DNA of 64,000 bases from Pseudomonas synxantha (GCF_900105675.1 NZ_LT629786.1:5332001-5396000), one strand, 5' to 3'; positions 36,711 to 46,241 are shown, counted from the stretch's first letter. Notes: a model not told the origin generated them from the letters alone. Program-made: numbers and translations.

Positions 36711-37343
36711 ATGAGCACTGCAACCTACAACCGCTTGAACAAAGACGACGCCATCGTACTGCTGGTCGACCACCAGACCGGCCTGATCTCCCTCGTGCAA
36801 GACTTCTCCCCCAACGAGTTCAAGAACAACGTGCTGGCCCTGGCGGACCTGGCCAAGTTCTTCAACCTGCCGACCATCCTCACCACCAGCTTCGAGCAAG
36901 GCCCGAATGGCCCGCTGGTGCCGGAGTTGAAGGAGATGTTCCCGGACGCGCCGTACATCGCCCGTCCTGGCCAGATCAACGCGTGGGACAACGAAGACTT
37001 CGTCAAGGCTATCAAGGCTACCGGGCGCAGGCAGATCATCATTGCCGGCGTGGTGACGGATGTGTGCGTGGCGTTCCCGACCTTGTCGGCGCTGGCGGAA
37101 GGCTTTGAAGTGTTTGTGGTGACGGATGCGTCTGGCACCTTCAATACCACGGTGCAGCAGGCGGCGTGGAGCCGGATGACCCAGGCCGGTGCGCAGTTGA
37201 TGAACTGGTTCTCGGTGGCCTGTGAGCTGCACCGCGACTGGCGCAACGACATTGAAGGCCTGGGGAATCTGTTGTCCCAGCGCATTCCTAACTATCGCAA
37301 TTTGATGAATGGCTATGCGGCGCTGACTGCACAGCAGAAGTAA
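36711..37343 (+). CDS. isochorismatase-family hydrolase (YcaC-like)
   Basis: A 210 aa cysteine hydrolase. The triad is visible: Asp20 in LLVDHQTGL, Lys near residue 85 in the family position, and Cys119 in VTDVCVAFP. The length and the closing part (ACELHRDWRNDIEGLGNLL) match the YcaC group, whose natural substrate is unknown. AAAAAGGATT precedes the ATG. It diverges from the yjf-type operon across a 261-bp gap and ends at a terminator shared with the YhcG gene. Confidence 0.9.
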   Translation: MSTATYNRLNKDDAIVLLVDHQTGLISLVQDFSPNEFKNNVLALADLAKFFNLPTILTTSFEQGPNGPLVPELKEMFPDAPYIARPGQINAWDNEDFVKAIKATGRRQIIIAGVVTDVCVAFPTLSALAEGFEVFVVTDASGTFNTTVQQAAWSRMTQAGAQLMNWFSVACELHRDWRNDIEGLGNLLSQRIPNYRNLMNGYAALTAQQK

Positions 37344-37362
37344 GCCAGCCGAGTGTGACGAT

Positions 37363-37386
37363 AAGCCTGCCCTGAGAAGCAGGCTT
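37363..37386. terminator. bidirectional terminator-like hairpin
   Basis: AAGCCTGC (37363-37370) and GCAGGCTT (37379-37386) form an 8-bp stem between the convergent isochorismatase and YhcG genes. The T tract is weak (TTTCGG). Confidence 0.55.
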
Positions 37387-37404
37387 TCGGTGTTTGAGCC
37401 GGTC

Positions 37405-38436
37405 CTACCCCGCCAACTCTCGCTCAATCTGTTCAATGCTGGGCAAACTGGCTTGCAGCTCTGCCGGCAAAGACTCCACCAATTGATATTCCGCCACGCC
37501 GATAGGCCGGTTGTTATCGCGCAGTGCATATTCAGCCACCACCTCATTTTTCCCCTTGCACAACAACAGGCCGATGGTCGGGCCATCCTGTGGGTGCTTC
37601 AGCTCGGCATCCACAGCTGCGAGATAGAAGCTCAACTTGCCCAGATGCTCGGGCTTGAACTTGCCCGCCTTGAGTTCGATCACCACGTAGCAACGCAGCT
37701 TCAGGTGATAGAACAACAAGTCAACGAAGAACTCATCACCGCCCACATTCAGCAGCACTTGCCGGCCAACGAAGGCAAAGCCTGCGCCCAACTCCAATAA
37801 GAAGTCAGTGACATGCTTGATCAAGGCGTTTTCGATATCACGCTCTTGTGCATTCAGGCCCAGGCTGAGGAAGTCAAAGCGGTAAGGGTCCTTGAGGGAT
37901 TCGCGGGCCAGGTCGGATTGAGCTTTGGGCAGGTGGCTTTCGAAGTTGCTGACTGCTTTGCCACTGCGCTCCAGCAGGCGGTTTTCAATGTGCATTACCA
38001 GCGTGCTGCGCGACCAGTTGTGTTTGATCGTTTGGGTGATGTACCAACGACGCGTTTCGGGGCCGGGAAGTTTGTCCAATAGCGCGATCTGATGGTACCA
38101 AGGCAATTGTGCAAGCACCCCTTGCACAAATTCCGCATCCGGCCACGCCTCGGCAAAAGCGCGCATGTACTTGAGATTGCGCGGCGAAAAACCCTTGATG
38201 TCGGGAAAAGCCGCGCGCAGATCTTGCGCAAGGCGGTCGATCACTTTGCTCCCCCAGCCTTGATCGTTTTGACGGGTCAGAATATCGCGGCCGATCTGCC
38301 AGTAGAGCAGCACCAGCTCACGATTGACCGCGATTGACGCGCGCTGCTGTGCGTTATGGATACGGCCCTTGAGGTCTGTCAGCCAATCGCTGTAGCCCTC
38401 GGGAGGCGCGGACAGCCCGATAGCGGTTTCGCTCAT
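37405..38436 (-). CDS. DUF1016/YhcG-type PDDEXK nuclease
   Basis: A 343 aa two-domain protein. Residues about 15-180 form the DUF1016 N-terminal domain (ELVLLYWQIGRDILTRQ, FSPRNLKYMRAFAEAWP), thought to bind DNA. Residues about 200-330 contain a PDDEXK nuclease core with VGGDEFFVDLLFYH and CYVVIELKAGKF. YhcG proteins often accompany restriction-modification systems or occur as single genes; this one is single. Role in genome defence is possible but not shown. Confidence 0.9.
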   Translation of the reverse strand: MSETAIGLSAPPEGYSDWLTDLKGRIHNAQQRASIAVNRELVLLYWQIGRDILTRQNDQGWGSKVIDRLAQDLRAAFPDIKGFSPRNLKYMRAFAEAWPDAEFVQGVLAQLPWYHQIALLDKLPGPETRRWYITQTIKHNWSRSTLVMHIENRLLERSGKAVSNFESHLPKAQSDLARESLKDPYRFDFLSLGLNAQERDIENALIKHVTDFLLELGAGFAFVGRQVLLNVGGDEFFVDLLFYHLKLRCYVVIELKAGKFKPEHLGKLSFYLAAVDAELKHPQDGPTIGLLLCKGKNEVVAEYALRDNNRPIGVAEYQLVESLPAELQASLPSIEQIERELAG

Positions 38437-38619
38437 GCCTTTTTACTCTTGTGTTTTCAGCAGGCTAGTCAGGCCATCGTGCCGTCACAAGGGTTCATGA
38501 ATACTCCAGGAAGGGTCCTGCGCACCTTACGGAACGGTCCTGCTGGCACTGGCTGTGGCCCTTGACTCTCCCCTATACGGCACACCCTACCCTGAACGCC
38601 CCTTTCAGGAGCCTTCTGC

Positions 38620-39264
38620 ATGAGTCAGCGCATCCTGGTCATTCTCGGCCACCCGTCCACCGATAGTTTTTGTTCAGCCCTCGCGCAGACCTATATCCAC
38701 GCCGCGAAAACGGCGGGTCACGACGTACGCGTCCTACGTCTGGGTGACCTCAGGTTCGACCCCATCCTTCACCACGGTTATACCCAGGTCCAAGCGCTGG
38801 AGCCCGACCTGCTCAGCGCCCAAGCCGACATCCTTTGGGCCGAGCACCTCACATGGGTTTTCCCTGTTTGGTGGGGTGGTATCCCGGCCTTGATGAAAGG
38901 CTTCATCGACCGTGTTTTCCTACCCGGCTTCGCCTTCAAATACCGCGCAGGCAAGGCATTCCCTGACAAGCTGCTAAAGGGCCGAACCGCGCACTTGCTA
39001 GTGACCCTGGACACGCCGGCGTGGTATTACCGCTGGGTCTACCGCATGCCGGCCATCCACCAGATGCGTCGCACCACGCTGGCGCTGTGCGGCATCACGC
39101 CGAGCAAGACCCTGCTGTTCGGGCCGGTGCTGGGCGCTACGCTGACGCAGCGGGCCAAGTGGCTGAAACAGGCCGGCGCATTATTTGAGAAAGGGAATTT
39201 TCATGTACATCGGCAAAGCCGCGCAGTTGTCCGGCACGACCATCAAGGCGATTCGTCACTATGA
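38620..39264 (+). CDS. NAD(P)H-dependent flavodoxin-fold oxidoreductase (quinone reductase type)
   Basis: A 214 aa protein of the NAD(P)H dehydrogenase (quinone)/KefF family. The FMN-binding loop GHPSTDSFCSAL is near the N-terminus, and WVFPVWWGGIPALMKGFIDRV is the second flavin loop. It reduces quinones with two electrons to avoid radicals. CAGGAGCC precedes the ATG. The last 20 residues (from HVHRQSRAVVRHDHQGDSSL) are read from DNA that also codes the MerR protein; the usual family end is near residue 195. Confidence 0.88.
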   Translation: MSQRILVILGHPSTDSFCSALAQTYIHAAKTAGHDVRVLRLGDLRFDPILHHGYTQVQALEPDLLSAQADILWAEHLTWVFPVWWGGIPALMKGFIDRVFLPGFAFKYRAGKAFPDKLLKGRTAHLLVTLDTPAWYYRWVYRMPAIHQMRRTTLALCGITPSKTLLFGPVLGATLTQRAKWLKQAGALFEKGNFHVHRQSRAVVRHDHQGDSSL

Positions 39265-39583
39265 GGCGATTGGATTGATGCCCGAGCCTCAACGCCAGGG
39301 CGGCTACCGCGTTTATACGGCGCAGAGCGTGGAGCGATTGACCTTTATCAAATGCGCCCAGCAGCTGGGGTTCAAACTCAAGGAGTTGCAGGAGATTTTG
39401 CTGGGGTACGACGGTGACGCCCTTCCCTGGGACCGGGCGGACCAAGCCATCGCCAACAAAAAGCGCGCACTGGCCGCGCAGATCGCCGTGTTGCAACGGA
39501 TGCAGGCGGGCTTGATTGAGTTTGAAACCCAACTGAAAGACGCACAAGGGCACTGTTCGTCAATCAGCAGCGTCGCCATTTGA
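39203..39583 (+). CDS. MerR family transcriptional regulator
   Basis: A 126 aa regulator. Residues 1-70 form the MerR winged helix (MYIGKAAQLSGTTIKAIRHY, then GGYRVYTAQSVERL), followed by a coiled coil (RALAAQIAVLQRMQAGLIEF). Only one Cys-containing region (GHCSSIS) lies at the end. It probably senses an oxidant or drug and controls the quinone reductase gene it overlaps by 62 bp. GAGAAAGGG precedes the ATG at 39203; the in-frame codon at 39185 is less likely. Confidence 0.87.
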   Translation: MYIGKAAQLSGTTIKAIRHYEAIGLMPEPQRQGGYRVYTAQSVERLTFIKCAQQLGFKLKELQEILLGYDGDALPWDRADQAIANKKRALAAQIAVLQRMQAGLIEFETQLKDAQGHCSSISSVAI

Positions 39584-39718
39584 CGCAGCCTTTACGCATG
39601 AGTTGGCGCTGACTTTTACGGGCCCCTTGTAAGGGCAATCTGATTTTCCAAACCGTTCATCCAGCCGCTTTTCGCTGCGGCAGACTCCGACGCCTTGCCT
39701 TCTGTCGAGACGTCATGG

Positions 39719-42700
39719 ATGACCCACGCTGCCCACATCGCCGCTATCGAACACGAGCTGGATGGCTTCCATCAAAGCCTGGTGGAGTACCGCCAGCAGA
39801 TGGGTGCCTGGTATTCGCGTGCGCTGAATTCGGTCAGCCATGCAGCGGATATGCCGTCGTTGCTGGGCATGGACCGGGTGTTGCGGGTTGGGGATTCCCA
39901 GCGTTCGGTAAGCCTTAGCGACGCGGATTTTTCTACCGTGGCCCGCTGCCCGGTGGGTGGCGTGCTGAAGATCGAGAGCAAATTCGAATCAGCGTATGAC
40001 GTGCCGATTGGCGATATCCCGGTTGAGGTGATTGGCCTGGATGACGGCAGTTCCACGCGGGTGATGCTCGATAAGCACGGCAAGGGTTCGCACTACTGCG
40101 CCGCCGGCGGGCGCTATCAGGTGCGGGTTCAGGGTGGTGTTTCAGCGCAGCAAGTGGACGCCTTGTTTACCTCCTATGCCGGGCTGACGGCGGACTTGGA
40201 ACAGTGGCTTCGGTCGCAGTGGAAAAGCTTCAAACCCCACTGGGAAAGCTCTACTGCCAGCGCGATTGGCAGCGGCGTGCTGGCAGGCAGCTGGGCGGCG
40301 ATCCATGACGTGTGGGACAGCCTCAAGCTGGTGCAGGCGATGCTTGAAGACCCGTTGAAGTACGTCGAGCAACTGGGCAGCGAGGCGGCCAAGTTGGCGC
40401 AGATCGCCACCGATGCGCCCAGGGTCATGGAGCAGGCGATGCTGCTGGCCAGTGATGAAGCGGCGCTGTACCTGTTACTGCGCACCGCCATGATCTGGCT
40501 GGACGCGTTACCGCCCAGTGAAGTTGCGCAGGCAGCCGCCAGATTTATGGTGTCGCTGCTGATTGATCTGGTGATCGGCGCAGTGTTGACCATCGCGTTG
40601 CCAGCGGCGGGCGTGGCGTATTTGAGCATGCGCCTGGTCAAGTACGGCAAGCAGATTCTTGCGGCGGCAGTGGGCTTTGTGAAGGGCGTGCTGGCGATTC
40701 TCACGAAGTTCATGCAGGCGGTGGACCGCTACAAAGCGGTGGCGGTTCGCGGGGTGGTCGGCGGGCTGAAGCAAGGCACGATGCAGATGCGCTGGAAGGC
40801 GCGGCAGAACGCAGTGCTGAAGCAGAAAGAGCGTGTGGATGATGTGCCTGTCGTGGCGTCGAATCCCAAGGGGGATGCGGCGGCGCCTGCGGACAAGACG
40901 GTCACTCATGGCTGCCCGGTGTCGATGGTCACCGGGGAGGAATTGCTGACCCTCACCGATGGTGCGCTGGACGGGATCTTGCCGTTTGAGTGGACACGCT
41001 TGTATCGCACCAGTGCGGTGGAAGTGGATTGTGGGTTGGGGTTTGGCTGGAGTCACGCGCTGGCGCACAGGCTTGTTGTGTCGGGCGAGTCGGTGGTGTG
41101 GACCGACCATGAGAATCGCCGTACGCAGTTTCCGTTGCCCACAGATTCTCGACCGGCGATCACCAACAGCCTGGCCGAAGCGGCGATCTACCTGGGCTCG
41201 GCACCTGATGAGTTAGTGCTGGCCCAGGCGTCGCGGTTTTATCACTTTCGTGATGGTGTGCTGGTCTCGATCAGTGATGCGTATGACAACCGCCTGCGCA
41301 TTTGCCGTGATCATTCCGGGCGAATTGAGCGGTTGGATAACGGAGCTGGTCGCTCACTGTTGCTGCGCTATGAGCTGGATCGCATCGTCGCGGTGGACTA
41401 CCAGGTTCATCGCGCCAAAGACCGTGGGCCCTACGTCTGGGAGACCGAGCAGAACGTCGTTTCCTACGCCTATGACGAAGACGGACGACTGGTTTGCGCG
41501 ACCAATGCCGTAGGGGAAAGCGAGCGTTATCGGTACGACGATCAGCACGTCATTGTCGAGCGGCAGTTGGCCGGTGGGGCGAGTTTCTTCTGGGCGTGGG
41601 AAGGCTCTGGCAAGGCGGCACGCTGTGTCCGGCATTGGGCGAGTTTTTCGCAGATGGACACGCGGTATGCCTGGGGGGATGACGGCCGTGTCACCGTGCA
41701 CAACGCCGATGGTAGCCAGGAAGTTTATGTCCACGACGACCGGGCGCGGTTGGTACAGCGCATCGATCCCGACGGCGCCCAGCACTTCAAATCCTACGAT
41801 GACCAAGGCCGGCTAACTGTCGAGCAGGACCCGCTGGGCGCGGTGACCGCCTATCAGTACGACGAAGCCGGACGCTTGGTGGCGCTGTTTCCGGGGGATG
41901 ACGAGCCGACGTCCTACGAGCATGACAATGGTTTCGTACGGGTTGTCAGGCGTGGCGAGGCGGTCTGGAAATATGAGCGTAATAGCCAGGGCGATGTTAC
42001 GCGCAGAACTGATCCTGACGGGCAGGTCACGGACTATAGCTACAACAAACGCGGGCAGTTAACCGGAGTTTGGTACCCCGATCACAGTTGTCATCGGCTG
42101 GTGTGGAATGAGCGTGGGCAGTTGCTTGAGGAACAATTGCCCAATGGCCGGATCAAGCGCTATCGCTATGACGATCTAGGGCGGCAAGTAGCGTGTGAGG
42201 ATGAATATGGCGCGCTAACCCAGTATCAGTGGGACAGCGTCGGGCGCTTGATTCGCCTCGTCTTGCCAGGCGGCGCCACTCGGGAATTCAGCTACAACCC
42301 CTACGGCAAAATCATCGCCGAGCGCGATGAACTCGGCCACGTCACCCACTACGAATACGCCGACGGCCTGCACCTGATCAGCCGCCGCCTCAACGCCGAC
42401 GGCACCCAGGTCCACTACCGCTACGACAACGCCCGGCTGTTGCTCACCGAGATCGAAAACGAAGTCGGCGAAACCTACCAGCTCACCTATCACCCCAACG
42501 GCCTGCTCCAACAGGAAACCGGCTTCGACGGCCAGCGCACCGCCTATGCCTACGACCTCAACGGCAACCTGCAGGAAAAGACCGAATACGGCGACGACAA
42601 CAGTCAGCTCATCACCCGCTACGAGCGCGACCACGCCGGGCGCCTTGTCCGAAAAAACCTGCCCGATGGCAGCGCGATCGATTATGCCTACGACCGCCAA

Positions 42701-44353
42701 GGCAACCTCCTCAGCGTCGAGGACGGCCACTGGGCCCTGGCCTACGAATACGACCAGCAAAACCGCCTCGTCGCCGAGCACCAAGGCTGGGGCACCTTGC
42801 GCTACGGCTACGACGCCTGCGGCCAGCTACAAAACCTGCGCCTGCCGGACAATAACCGCCTCACCTTCAACCACGACAAAGGCGGTCACCTCGCCACCGT
42901 CGAGCTCAACGGCGAAGTGCTCACTTCACACCTCTTCCGCGCCGGGCGTGAACACCAACGCCAACAAGGCCAACTGCTCAGCCACTACCACTACGACGAC
43001 CAGAATCGTCTGCACGCCCACGCCATCACCCAACAACAAAACTACCTTTACCAGCGCCAATACGACTACGACAAATCCGGCAACCTCACCCGCCTGCTCG
43101 ACACCCGCAAAGGCGAACATCGCTACCACTACGACCCCCTCGCCCGCCTGACCCGCGCCGACCATTCGCAGGACGTCCAGGAACGCTTCGCCCACAACCC
43201 GGCCGGCAACCTGCTCATGCAAGACCGCCCAGGGCCGGACATCGTCGCGGCGAACCGCCTGGTGATCCAGGGCGACCGCCACTACGACTACGACGCCTTC
43301 GGCAACCTCATCCGCGAGCGGCGCGGCAAAGGCCAGCAACTCGTCACTGAATACCGCTACGACTGCCAGCATCGGCTGATCAGCGTGACGAAGCCCAACG
43401 GCGAAACCGCCAGTTACCGCTATGACCCCTTTGGGCGGCGCATCAGCAAGACCGTAGATGGCAAGACCACCGAGTTTTTCTGGCAAGGCGACAAGCTGAT
43501 TGCCGAGCATCACGCGGACCGCCACCGCAGCTACATCTACGAGCCCGACAGCTTCCGCCCACTGGCACTGCTGGAAGGCTTCGGCCCAAAAGCCACAACG
43601 CCCTACCACTACCAACTCGACCACCTCGGCACACCGCAGGAACTAACCGACACCGAAGGCGAAATCGTCTGGTCCGCCCACTACCGCGCCTACGGCCAGA
43701 TCGCCCGGCTCGACGTGGGCAAGATCGACAATCCACTGCGTTTTCAGGGGCAGTACTTCGATCAGGAAAGCGGGCTGCACTACAACCGTCATCGCTACTA
43801 CAATCCGGATATCGGTCGTTACCTGACGCCGGACCCGGTGAAGTTGGCGGGTGGGGTCAATGGGTACCAGTACGTGCCCAATCCGACAGGGTGGGTGGAT
43901 CCGCTAGGCTTGAGTAAGTGTCTTGGGGAGGACGGATGCAAATCGCAAGCAGACGTTGAAGAGCCGGCAGATACAGCTAAGGTAAATACAGGCGAACCAA
44001 ACCAGCCAACCGTAACAACCCGTCCAACGGAGTTTGCCAGCAAGCAAAAACTAAACGAGCATTACGAAAAGCACGGGCCAGAATTCGGAGTAGAGACCCC
44101 CAATGAATATTTACTCACGGCACGACATGTCGTGAGCGAAGGCATTCCTGTCAATTACCTCTACAAAAGCAAATCGACAACAGGATATGTTTTACTCATG
44201 GGAACGAATAGAACGGGCCAAGCGAAATTTGCATTCGCGGGTACGAATGCAGATGGCAACATAACCACCTTACATACCAAAAGTGGGAAAGACTTCTGGA
44301 GGATGATAAATGGCGACGCCACTGACAAAACCATCAGACCTTACAACCAATAA
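39719..44353 (+). CDS. RHS-repeat polymorphic toxin with variable C-terminal domain
   Basis: A 1544 aa protein. Residues about 1-150 are a beta-rich start region without a PAAR motif. Residues about 270-340 hold two hydrophobic stretches (LLIDLVIGAVLTIALPAAGV). From HGCPVSMVTGEELLT on, it has a DUF6531-like region and many YD repeats (RYRYDDLGRQ, YDYDAFGNLI). The core ends at NPTGWVDPLGL (Asp1394), the conserved self-cleavage zone. The last about 146 residues are AT-rich and variable: KLNEHYEKHGPEFGVETPNE suggests a barnase/EndoU/colicin (BECR)-type RNase toxin, by eye. Likely delivered by type VI secretion; no vgrG or chaperone is near. The start is uncertain, as an upstream TTG frame exists at 39695. 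Confidence 0.9.
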   Translation: MTHAAHIAAIEHELDGFHQSLVEYRQQMGAWYSRALNSVSHAADMPSLLGMDRVLRVGDSQRSVSLSDADFSTVARCPVGGVLKIESKFESAYDVPIGDIPVEVIGLDDGSSTRVMLDKHGKGSHYCAAGGRYQVRVQGGVSAQQVDALFTSYAGLTADLEQWLRSQWKSFKPHWESSTASAIGSGVLAGSWAAIHDVWDSLKLVQAMLEDPLKYVEQLGSEAAKLAQIATDAPRVMEQAMLLASDEAALYLLLRTAMIWLDALPPSEVAQAAARFMVSLLIDLVIGAVLTIALPAAGVAYLSMRLVKYGKQILAAAVGFVKGVLAILTKFMQAVDRYKAVAVRGVVGGLKQGTMQMRWKARQNAVLKQKERVDDVPVVASNPKGDAAAPADKTVTHGCPVSMVTGEELLTLTDGALDGILPFEWTRLYRTSAVEVDCGLGFGWSHALAHRLVVSGESVVWTDHENRRTQFPLPTDSRPAITNSLAEAAIYLGSAPDELVLAQASRFYHFRDGVLVSISDAYDNRLRICRDHSGRIERLDNGAGRSLLLRYELDRIVAVDYQVHRAKDRGPYVWETEQNVVSYAYDEDGRLVCATNAVGESERYRYDDQHVIVERQLAGGASFFWAWEGSGKAARCVRHWASFSQMDTRYAWGDDGRVTVHNADGSQEVYVHDDRARLVQRIDPDGAQHFKSYDDQGRLTVEQDPLGAVTAYQYDEAGRLVALFPGDDEPTSYEHDNGFVRVVRRGEAVWKYERNSQGDVTRRTDPDGQVTDYSYNKRGQLTGVWYPDHSCHRLVWNERGQLLEEQLPNGRIKRYRYDDLGRQVACEDEYGALTQYQWDSVGRLIRLVLPGGATREFSYNPYGKIIAERDELGHVTHYEYADGLHLISRRLNADGTQVHYRYDNARLLLTEIENEVGETYQLTYHPNGLLQQETGFDGQRTAYAYDLNGNLQEKTEYGDDNSQLITRYERDHAGRLVRKNLPDGSAIDYAYDRQGNLLSVEDGHWALAYEYDQQNRLVAEHQGWGTLRYGYDACGQLQNLRLPDNNRLTFNHDKGGHLATVELNGEVLTSHLFRAGREHQRQQGQLLSHYHYDDQNRLHAHAITQQQNYLYQRQYDYDKSGNLTRLLDTRKGEHRYHYDPLARLTRADHSQDVQERFAHNPAGNLLMQDRPGPDIVAANRLVIQGDRHYDYDAFGNLIRERRGKGQQLVTEYRYDCQHRLISVTKPNGETASYRYDPFGRRISKTVDGKTTEFFWQGDKLIAEHHADRHRSYIYEPDSFRPLALLEGFGPKATTPYHYQLDHLGTPQELTDTEGEIVWSAHYRAYGQIARLDVGKIDNPLRFQGQYFDQESGLHYNRHRYYNPDIGRYLTPDPVKLAGGVNGYQYVPNPTGWVDPLGLSKCLGEDGCKSQADVEEPADTAKVNTGEPNQPTVTTRPTEFASKQKLNEHYEKHGPEFGVETPNEYLLTARHVVSEGIPVNYLYKSKSTTGYVLLMGTNRTGQAKFAFAGTNADGNITTLHTKSGKDFWRMINGDATDKTIRPYNQ

Positions 44354-44723
44354 CTATAAAAAAGCAAAAGTTGTAGCGCTCAACGAACATATAGAAGAAG
44401 ACGTAACTTTGATCATCGAAGGGACGACTATAAACTGCTTCGCCAGCTATTGCCCCTATGAGCTTGAAGTGGGTAAGACGTATGACGTGGAACTCACATT
44501 AAATCTTTCAGAAAACTACGAAATTGAACGAACTGGCGAAACTAACACACTGATAAAACATACAAATCGCGGTTATTCATATGTACTGTACGGAGACCTG
44601 CACAATGAAATCTTAATGTCTTTCACATCTCTTAATGTCGAGGGCGTACATTACGACCATCCCGAATGCAACGACCATTTTATCAAACTAAAAGTTGAAA
44701 GAATCGACGCCTGTTTTCACTGA
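44310..44723 (+). CDS. probable immunity protein to the RHS toxin
   Basis: A 137 aa acidic soluble protein, MATPLTKPSDLTTNNYKKAK at the start, rich in beta strands, of unknown family. The start is well supported: GGAGGATGATAA lies just before the ATG, inside the toxin gene, so it overlaps the toxin tip by 44 bp. Its position right behind the variable tip, its AT-rich sequence and its size match an immunity gene. That it binds this toxin is inference. Confidence 0.75.
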   Translation: MATPLTKPSDLTTNNYKKAKVVALNEHIEEDVTLIIEGTTINCFASYCPYELEVGKTYDVELTLNLSENYEIERTGETNTLIKHTNRGYSYVLYGDLHNEILMSFTSLNVEGVHYDHPECNDHFIKLKVERIDACFH

Positions 44724-44745
44724 CATGCGAAATAGCTCGCACAAT

Positions 44746-44786
44746 CGGCTCACCAAATGAGCCGAATAACCCCCTCTATTCGGCTC
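44746..44786. terminator. two mutually exclusive hairpins after the immunity gene
   Basis: CGGCTCA (44746-44752) pairs with TGAGCCG (44758-44764). The same GAGCCG, extended to GAGCCGAATA (44759-44768), pairs with TATTCGGCTC (44777-44786). Only one can form at a time. Neither has a strong T tract, so termination is uncertain. Confidence 0.4.
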
Positions 44787-44825
44787 GCCCCACCCATGCA
44801 TTCCTCCATGGATCACCCACGCTGA

Positions 44826-44930
44826 ACCTGGCAACACGCCACTGCCGACCTACTGGAAAAAAACTGCCTGACACGCCTCCCCGGAGGCGGCCGCAGCACG
44901 CGTTATCAGATCAATCCCACCCACGAGTAG
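44826..44930 (+). pseudogene. remnant of a Fic/DUF4172-family C-terminus
   Basis: A 34-codon piece ending in TAG reads TWQHATADLLEKNCLTRLPG followed by GGRSTRYQINPTHE. This looks like the winged-helix end of Fic-type proteins (a DLxxLxxxGxLxRLPGGGRSTRYxI pattern). An in-frame TGA stands right before it and no start exists, so the remainder of the gene is lost. Confidence 0.6.
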
Positions 44931-45004
44931 CCCCCTACTCATTTGCCCCCATCCCCCATGTCTGCTAGTGTCGCGCCGGTTTACCGTCTACCGGAATTGC
45001 CGCC

Positions 45005-45247
45005 ATGGCCCGCAAAAAAGTTGCACTGGATTTCGAACAATCCCTCGCCGACCTGCAAACCCTGGTCGAGCGGCTGGAGAACGGCGAGTTGTCGCTGGAG
45101 GACTCGTTGACGGCGTTTGAGCAGGGCATCGGCCTGACCCGCGACTGCCAGAGCGCGTTGGCGCAGGCGGAGCAGAAGGTCCAGGTGTTGCTGGAGCGCG
45201 ATGGGGAGTTGGCCGAAGAACCTTTCGATGCGGAACAGCCGGAATGA
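45005..45247 (+). CDS. xseB: exodeoxyribonuclease VII small subunit
   Basis: The 80 aa helical small subunit of exonuclease VII, which degrades single-stranded DNA. Family features: [20 protein letters not shown] and [15 protein letters not shown]. It overlaps the ispA start by 4 bp (ATGA), the usual xseB-ispA-dxs operon. Confidence 0.95.
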   Translation: MARKKVALDFEQSLADLQTLVERLENGELSLEDSLTAFEQGIGLTRDCQSALAQAEQKVQVLLERDGELAEEPFDAEQPE

Positions 45248-46131
45248 TCGACGCGTACCAGGCCAGTAGCCAAGCCCGGGTGAATGCCGCGCTGGAGCCC
45301 TTGTTTGTTGCGCCAAGCCCGGAAATGGCGCGCCTCTATGAAGCCATGCGCTACAGCGTGATGAATGGCGGCAAGCGTGTGCGCCCGTTGCTGGCCTATG
45401 CGGCCTGTGAAGCCCTGGGTGCGCCTGCCGAAGAAGCCAATGGTGCCGCGTGCGCGGTGGAGCTGATCCACGCCTACTCCCTGGTACATGACGATTTACC
45501 GGCAATGGACGACGACGATCTGCGTCGCGGCCAGCCCACCACCCACAAAGCCTTTGATGAAGCCTATGCGATCCTGGCCGGTGACGGCTTGCAGAGCCTG
45601 GCGTTCAGCGCATTGCTGGACCCGCGCTTGAGCAGCGTCAACGCCGAGATCCGCCTGCGCATGGTAACCACCTTGGCCCAGGCCGCAGGCCCAGCCGGCA
45701 TGGTCGGCGGGCAAGCCATCGATATGGGTTCGGTCAGCCTCAAGCTGGATCAAAAAGCCCTCGAACACATGCATCGCCACAAGACCGGCGCGCTGATTGA
45801 AGCCGCTGTGCACCTGGGCGCCTTGGCCAGTGGCCGTGCCCAAGCCGCGCAGTTGGCGGCCCTGCAAACCTATTCCCGGGCTATCGGCCTGGCGTTCCAG
45901 GTACAGGACGACATTCTCGACGTAGAAAGTGACACGGCGACCCTGGGCAAGCGCCAAGGCGCCGATATTGCACGGGACAAGCCGACATACCCTGCGTTGC
46001 TTGGGCTGGAAGCCGCCAAGGCATATGCCATTGAACTGCGTGACCAGGCCCTGGATGCCCTGCGACCTTTCGACGCGGCGGCCGAGCCCCTGCGGGACCT
46101 GGCGCGGTATATCGTCGAGCGTCGCCACTGA
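45244..46131 (+). CDS. ispA: (2E,6E)-farnesyl diphosphate synthase
   Basis: Condenses IPP with DMAPP and GPP to farnesyl diphosphate for ubiquinone and undecaprenyl carriers. The 295 aa protein has both Asp-rich motifs: [14 protein letters not shown] (first) and DDILDVESD (second). It lies between xseB and dxs, 110 bp before dxs. Confidence 0.95.
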   Translation: MIDAYQASSQARVNAALEPLFVAPSPEMARLYEAMRYSVMNGGKRVRPLLAYAACEALGAPAEEANGAACAVELIHAYSLVHDDLPAMDDDDLRRGQPTTHKAFDEAYAILAGDGLQSLAFSALLDPRLSSVNAEIRLRMVTTLAQAAGPAGMVGGQAIDMGSVSLKLDQKALEHMHRHKTGALIEAAVHLGALASGRAQAAQLAALQTYSRAIGLAFQVQDDILDVESDTATLGKRQGADIARDKPTYPALLGLEAAKAYAIELRDQALDALRPFDAAAEPLRDLARYIVERRH

Positions 46132-46241
46132 CAACCCCGGCCATTTGCGCCGCATATCGGCCAAGTTCGGCGCTCTGCGTGGGCAGTTTGCACGGCTTGA
46201 GGTAAACTGCCGCCTCTTCTATACCTATAACGATTCGCCTG

